Source of the DNA: Sphingomonas sp. JUb134
GTDB lineage: Bacteria > Pseudomonadota > Alphaproteobacteria > Sphingomonadales > Sphingomonadaceae
Direction of reading: 5' to 3'
Length of the DNA: 64,000 nucleotides
NCBI RefSeq assembly: GCF_004341505.2
Contig: NZ_SLYP02000001.1
Location: forward strand, 2,566,501-2,630,500
The notes under the pieces are model-generated. The model was not told the DNA's origin. It saw only the letters and a list, made by a program, of their open reading frames with translations, and did not search any database. Within the stretch, counting starts at the first letter, position 1; each line of letters starts with the position of its first letter. This document shows positions 60,850 through 64,000 of this stretch, one piece after another. The position numbers were made by a program, and so were the translations under genes.

Positions 60850-62736
60850 TCAACCGAACAGGCGCCGCATCGACCGGTCGAGCATGACCAGCTGCCAGAG
60901 GGTACGGCCATGCTCCGCCCGGCCGGTACGATGATCGGCGGCGAGCCGCTCGACCGCGACCGGATCGAACCAGTTCGCCAGCACCGGTGAGCGCGCAAGC
61001 GTCGCCGCCTCGGCCGCGAGCGCGTCGCGGAACCAGGCGCTGACCGGAGTCACGAACCCCATCTTGGGCCGATAGAGGATCTCCTTCGGCAGCCAGGGTT
61101 CGAGCGCCTTCTTCATCAGCCACTTGCCCTGCCCGCCGCGCAGCCGAAGGGCTGGCGTCAGCGTGGCCGCGAACGCCACCAGCCGATGATCGAGCAGCGG
61201 CTCGCGCGCCTCCAGGCTTACCGCCATGCTGGTGCGATCGACCTTGGTGAGGATGTCGCCGGGCAGCCAGTGCTGGATGTCGGCATATTGCGCGGCGTCC
61301 AGCGCGTCGCGCGCCGGGGCTCCGCGCATCGTCGCCACATAGCGCTGCTCGCCGCGGTAGCCGCCGAGCGCCTTGCGGGTCGCCCCCGTGTAGAGCCGGT
61401 CCCGCGTTGCTGGTGTCGTGACCCCGACCGCCCGCGCGTAGGCGGTCGCGCCATCGTCGGCGAGCGCGAGCAGCGTCGTCTTGGCGCGCAGCGGCCGCGG
61501 GGCCCAATCGGCTTTTGGGTAAGCGCTGCCGAGGGCACCGAAGAGCCGCGAACGCCAGTGCGCCGGAAGCATCCCGCGCACCCGCTCCTCGGCGGAGTGG
61601 AAGCGATAGCGGCGGTAGCCGGCGAACGCCTCGTCCGCACCATCACCGGACAGCGCCACCGTCACCGTCTCCCGCGCCAGCGCGCAGACCTGGTAGGTGG
61701 CGAGCGCCGAAGCGTCGGCGAAGGGCTCGTCGAACGCATCGACCAGCGTGTCGATCAGGCCGAAGTCGTCCGAGGCGACGGCGCGGGTCCGGTGCTCGGT
61801 GGCGAAGCGGCGGGCGACCAGATCGGCATGGGTCCGCTCGTCGTGATCGGCCTCGTCGAAACCGATGGTGCAGGTCTTGACCGGCTGGCGGCTGGCCTCC
61901 GCCATCAACGCGACGACCGCCGAGCTGTCGACGCCGCCGGAGAGGAATGCGCCGAGCGGCACGTCGGCGACCATGCGCGAGCGCACGGCCTCGCGCAGGT
62001 GGTGCACCAGCTCCGCGGTCAGGTCGCGGGTCGAGCCCTTGGCGCGCTGCGAGAAATCCACGTCCCACCAGCGCACCGGCTCCGGCACCCGCCGGCCGCG
62101 CTCCAGCAGCAGGAAGTGGCCGGCAGGCAGCTTGCGCACGCCCGCGACGATGCTCGCGTCGTCGGGCACATAGCCGAGCGCCATGTAATCCTCGATCGCG
62201 CCCAGATCGGGTGCACGACGGACCAGCGGATGGGCGAGCAGGCCCTTCAATTCCGACGCGAACGCGACCGCGCCGTCCGACAGCTCGACATAGTGGAGCG
62301 GCTTCACGCCCAGCCGATCGCGGGCGAGGAACAGGCTGCGCGCCTCGGCATCGTAGAGCGCGAAGGCGAACATGCCGTTCAGCCGCGACAACAGCCCCGG
62401 TCCCCAGGCGCGCCAGCCGTGGAGCAGCACCTCGGTATCGCCATCGGTGGTGAAGCGGGCGCCGAGGCCCGCGAGTTCGGCGCGCACCTCGCGGTAGTTG
62501 TAGATCTCGCCGTTGAAGACGACGACGTGGCTTTCACCGGGCGTCGCCATCGGCTGCGGGCTTCCGGCAACGTCGATGATCGAGAGCCGCCGGTGGCCGA
62601 GCCCGACGCCGGGTGCCGTCCAGATGCCCGATCCGTCGGGACCGCGATGCGCGAGCGCGTTGGTCATGGCCGTGATCCGCGCGGGCTCGATCGGCTTGGG
62701 AAGCGCGGGATAATAGAGGCCGGCGATGCCGCACAT
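60850..62736 (-). CDS. XrtA/PEP-CTERM system asparagine synthase-like amidotransferase
   Basis: A 628-residue AsnB-type enzyme. The glutaminase Cys is residue 2 (MCGIAGLYYPA), followed by NALAHRGPDGSG, VVFNGEIYNYRE and the ATP-pyrophosphatase domain PLGAFLSGGVDSSAVVALM. The C-terminal CPKMGF-like region reads RPKMGFVTPVSAWF. Encoded beside exosortase A, it is the XrtA-associated amidotransferase that probably modifies exopolysaccharide precursors. Its ATG overlaps the xrtA stop (TGATG). Confidence 0.93.
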   Translation of the reverse strand: MCGIAGLYYPALPKPIEPARITAMTNALAHRGPDGSGIWTAPGVGLGHRRLSIIDVAGSPQPMATPGESHVVVFNGEIYNYREVRAELAGLGARFTTDGDTEVLLHGWRAWGPGLLSRLNGMFAFALYDAEARSLFLARDRLGVKPLHYVELSDGAVAFASELKGLLAHPLVRRAPDLGAIEDYMALGYVPDDASIVAGVRKLPAGHFLLLERGRRVPEPVRWWDVDFSQRAKGSTRDLTAELVHHLREAVRSRMVADVPLGAFLSGGVDSSAVVALMAEASRQPVKTCTIGFDEADHDERTHADLVARRFATEHRTRAVASDDFGLIDTLVDAFDEPFADASALATYQVCALARETVTVALSGDGADEAFAGYRRYRFHSAEERVRGMLPAHWRSRLFGALGSAYPKADWAPRPLRAKTTLLALADDGATAYARAVGVTTPATRDRLYTGATRKALGGYRGEQRYVATMRGAPARDALDAAQYADIQHWLPGDILTKVDRTSMAVSLEAREPLLDHRLVAFAATLTPALRLRGGQGKWLMKKALEPWLPKEILYRPKMGFVTPVSAWFRDALAAEAATLARSPVLANWFDPVAVERLAADHRTGRAEHGRTLWQLVMLDRSMRRLFG

Positions 62737-64000
62737 CAGCGCGCACTCCCAGCGACCGAGGCGACTAGCCGGTCGATCGGACCTGCTGCAGCGAGGAAGT
62801 CTTCGGCCACTGCGCGTGCCGCCGGACCGCCGCCATGCGCCGACACCAGCACGGCGACGGCAAGCGGCGAGCCGCCGAGCAGCTTCACCTTGAGCGTCTC
62901 CAGCTTGACGCGGCGGGCGCTGCCGGTCGTGACGTCGCCCAGCCGGTACCAGGTGAAGGTCTGGCGTTCGACCGGACCAGGCGCGGTCATGCGCACGCCA
63001 CTGCTGCCGGCGAGCGGCGGCAGGTCCTCGATGCGGACCCAACGATCGTTCTCGCGGATCGCGCCCTGGCCGAAGCCGACCAGTTCCTTGCCCTCGTGCT
63101 GGCCCGCATAGATCGCCACCGCCAGGTCGACCCGGCGGCCTTGCGCGTCGGCATAATGGCCCAGCAACAAGCGATCCGCTCCCGGATAGTTGGGCGCCCA
63201 GGCGGGTGCGTCGTCGGCCGCCACCTGGCGCCAGCCGGGCACCGCCGGCAGGGCCGAGCGGGCCGGCAACGGCGCCGCTCTGCCCTCGCCGGCCCAGCCC
63301 CAGCCGGCGAACAGCAGCGCGATGGCCAGTACCAGCGCGGTTGCGAGCGGCAGCCGTAGCGTCCAAGTGACCGGCGCCTGCAGCGCGGCGGGATCGAACC
63401 TGGGTGCGTCGGGGTCGCGATCGAACCAGTGCCAGCCGATCGCCATCACCGCCGCCATCACCAGCGCGAAGAAGACCCAGCCATAGACGATGTGGTCGAA
63501 GCCGGTGGCCGCCTCCACCGAGGTCAGGTGCGCGGCATAGATGGTGCCCGCCGCGCGCACGCCGTTCGCGAGCACCGGCACGATCAGCGCCATCGCCAGG
63601 AACGCCGCGCGCCGCTGCCAGCGGACGTAGCAGACGTTGGCGACCAGCACGCCGTACGCCGCCATCGCGATCACGAACTTCGTGCCCGAACAGGCCTCCG
63701 CCACTTCGAAATAGCCGTTCGGGATGGTGATCAGCACGCCATCGACGACGGCGGGCACGTTCAGCAGGTGGAGCAGCCCCATGGTCTGGCGGACGGTCAG
63801 CGCCTGGAGCGGCATCTCCAGGAAGTCGCCGAACGGCACCAGGAACGCCATGTAGCCGAGCGGAAAGGCGAGCCCTCGCGCGACGTTCGGGCCGAGCAGC
63901 GCCACCACCGCGCCCGCGAGCATCGTCACCAACCCGGCGTGGCGGAACAGCGCGACGGCCGCTGCGTCGCCGACGAGCCAGACGAAGGCGCCGACCGCCA
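62736..64000 (-). CDS. xrtA: Exosortase A with EpsI domain (5' end beyond window)
   Basis: At least 421 residues; the reading frame remains open to the right edge, so the start is outside the window. A multi-helix membrane protein with exosortase catalytic residues: Cys in VAEACSGTKFVIA, Arg in LANGVRAAGTIYAA and His in GFDHIVYGWVFF. The C-terminal part (from about 240 residues before the end) is a periplasmic EpsI-like domain (VPGWRQVAADDAPAW, WYRLGDVTTG). It processes PEP-CTERM proteins such as the one at 60550. Internal TTG/GTG codons near 63932 are not the true start. Confidence 0.93.
   Translation of the reverse strand, partial: AVGAFVWLVGDAAAVALFRHAGLVTMLAGAVVALLGPNVARGLAFPLGYMAFLVPFGDFLEMPLQALTVRQTMGLLHLLNVPAVVDGVLITIPNGYFEVAEACSGTKFVIAMAAYGVLVANVCYVRWQRRAAFLAMALIVPVLANGVRAAGTIYAAHLTSVEAATGFDHIVYGWVFFALVMAAVMAIGWHWFDRDPDAPRFDPAALQAPVTWTLRLPLATALVLAIALLFAGWGWAGEGRAAPLPARSALPAVPGWRQVAADDAPAWAPNYPGADRLLLGHYADAQGRRVDLAVAIYAGQHEGKELVGFGQGAIRENDRWVRIEDLPPLAGSSGVRMTAPGPVERQTFTWYRLGDVTTGSARRVKLETLKVKLLGGSPLAVAVLVSAHGGGPAARAVAEDFLAAAGPIDRLVASVAGSAR

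Overview
The window is high-GC, gene-dense chromosomal DNA from an alphaproteobacterium, most likely a sphingomonad close to Sphingomonas in the strict sense. This is inferred from a pcm - tolC - DUF2497 (PopZ-like) - valS block, a PhoK-type alkaline phosphatase, a SUMT - DUF2849 - sulfite reductase - DUF934 - CysH sulfur operon, an exosortase A/PEP-CTERM locus, and an ornithine decarboxylase paired with a deoxyhypusine-synthase-like enzyme. The last pair fits the sym-homospermidine that is a known chemotaxonomic trait of Sphingomonas. Translated proteins read like core-genome genes. I see no phage, transposase, plasmid or CRISPR locus.

Layout. 1-2.7 kb: minus-strand operon of circularly permuted ATP-grasp, alpha-E and transglutaminase-like proteins (cut by the left edge). 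2.8-6.6 kb: DsbD-type disulfide reductase and a divergent PhoK-like phosphatase. 6.8-12.5 kb: valS, DUF2497, tolC, pcm, tRNA-Cys. 12.7-16.4 kb: Na+/H+ antiporter, a lipoprotein, an SMP-30 lactonase. 16.5-19.3 kb: an FNR island with a [4Fe-4S]-type FNR regulator, a hemerythrin-like protein and oxygen-independent hemN, with three FNR-box sequences in the two promoter regions. 19.3-20.9 kb: a small disordered protein coupled to an FAD amine oxidase. 20.9-27.4 kb: tamB and tamA. 27.5-30 kb: YihY, then a two-gene unit of a GntA-type heme N-hydroxylase homologue and a DUF1989 protein.

30.2-38.3 kb: prepilin peptidase, SH3 protein, a glycine-zipper lipoprotein, nitronate monooxygenase, glycosyltransferase, hydrolase, selO, astD. 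38.4-42.4 kb: the assimilatory sulfur operon. 42.4-43.2 kb has no gene but holds a dense same-strand cluster of DnaA-box-like sequences and hairpin repeats, next to dnaB (43.5-45.1 kb). Then come UPF0262, a GH25 protein, cytidine deaminase, more repeats and a HerA-like ATPase. 48.7-52.1 kb: two tandem cysteine desulfurases, a [2Fe-2S] ferredoxin and a class A beta-lactamase, with consecutive genes overlapping. 52.2-56.8 kb: a hydrolase lacking its serine nucleophile, a TonB-like protein, TerC, a second nitronate monooxygenase between imperfect direct repeats, and a threonine dehydratase. 56.9-59.3 kb: ODC and the DHS-like enzyme. 59.4-64 kb: esterase, a tiny PEP-CTERM protein, the XrtA-system amidotransferase and exosortase A (cut by the right edge).

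The most interesting non-routine signals are the DnaA-box cluster, the FNR island with its unnamed hemerythrin-like member, the GntA/DUF1989 pair whose second gene seems to lack a canonical start codon, the paired-hairpin repeat family, and the beta-lactamase embedded in an Fe-S operon. All functional statements are from reading sequence and motif recall; no searches were run.
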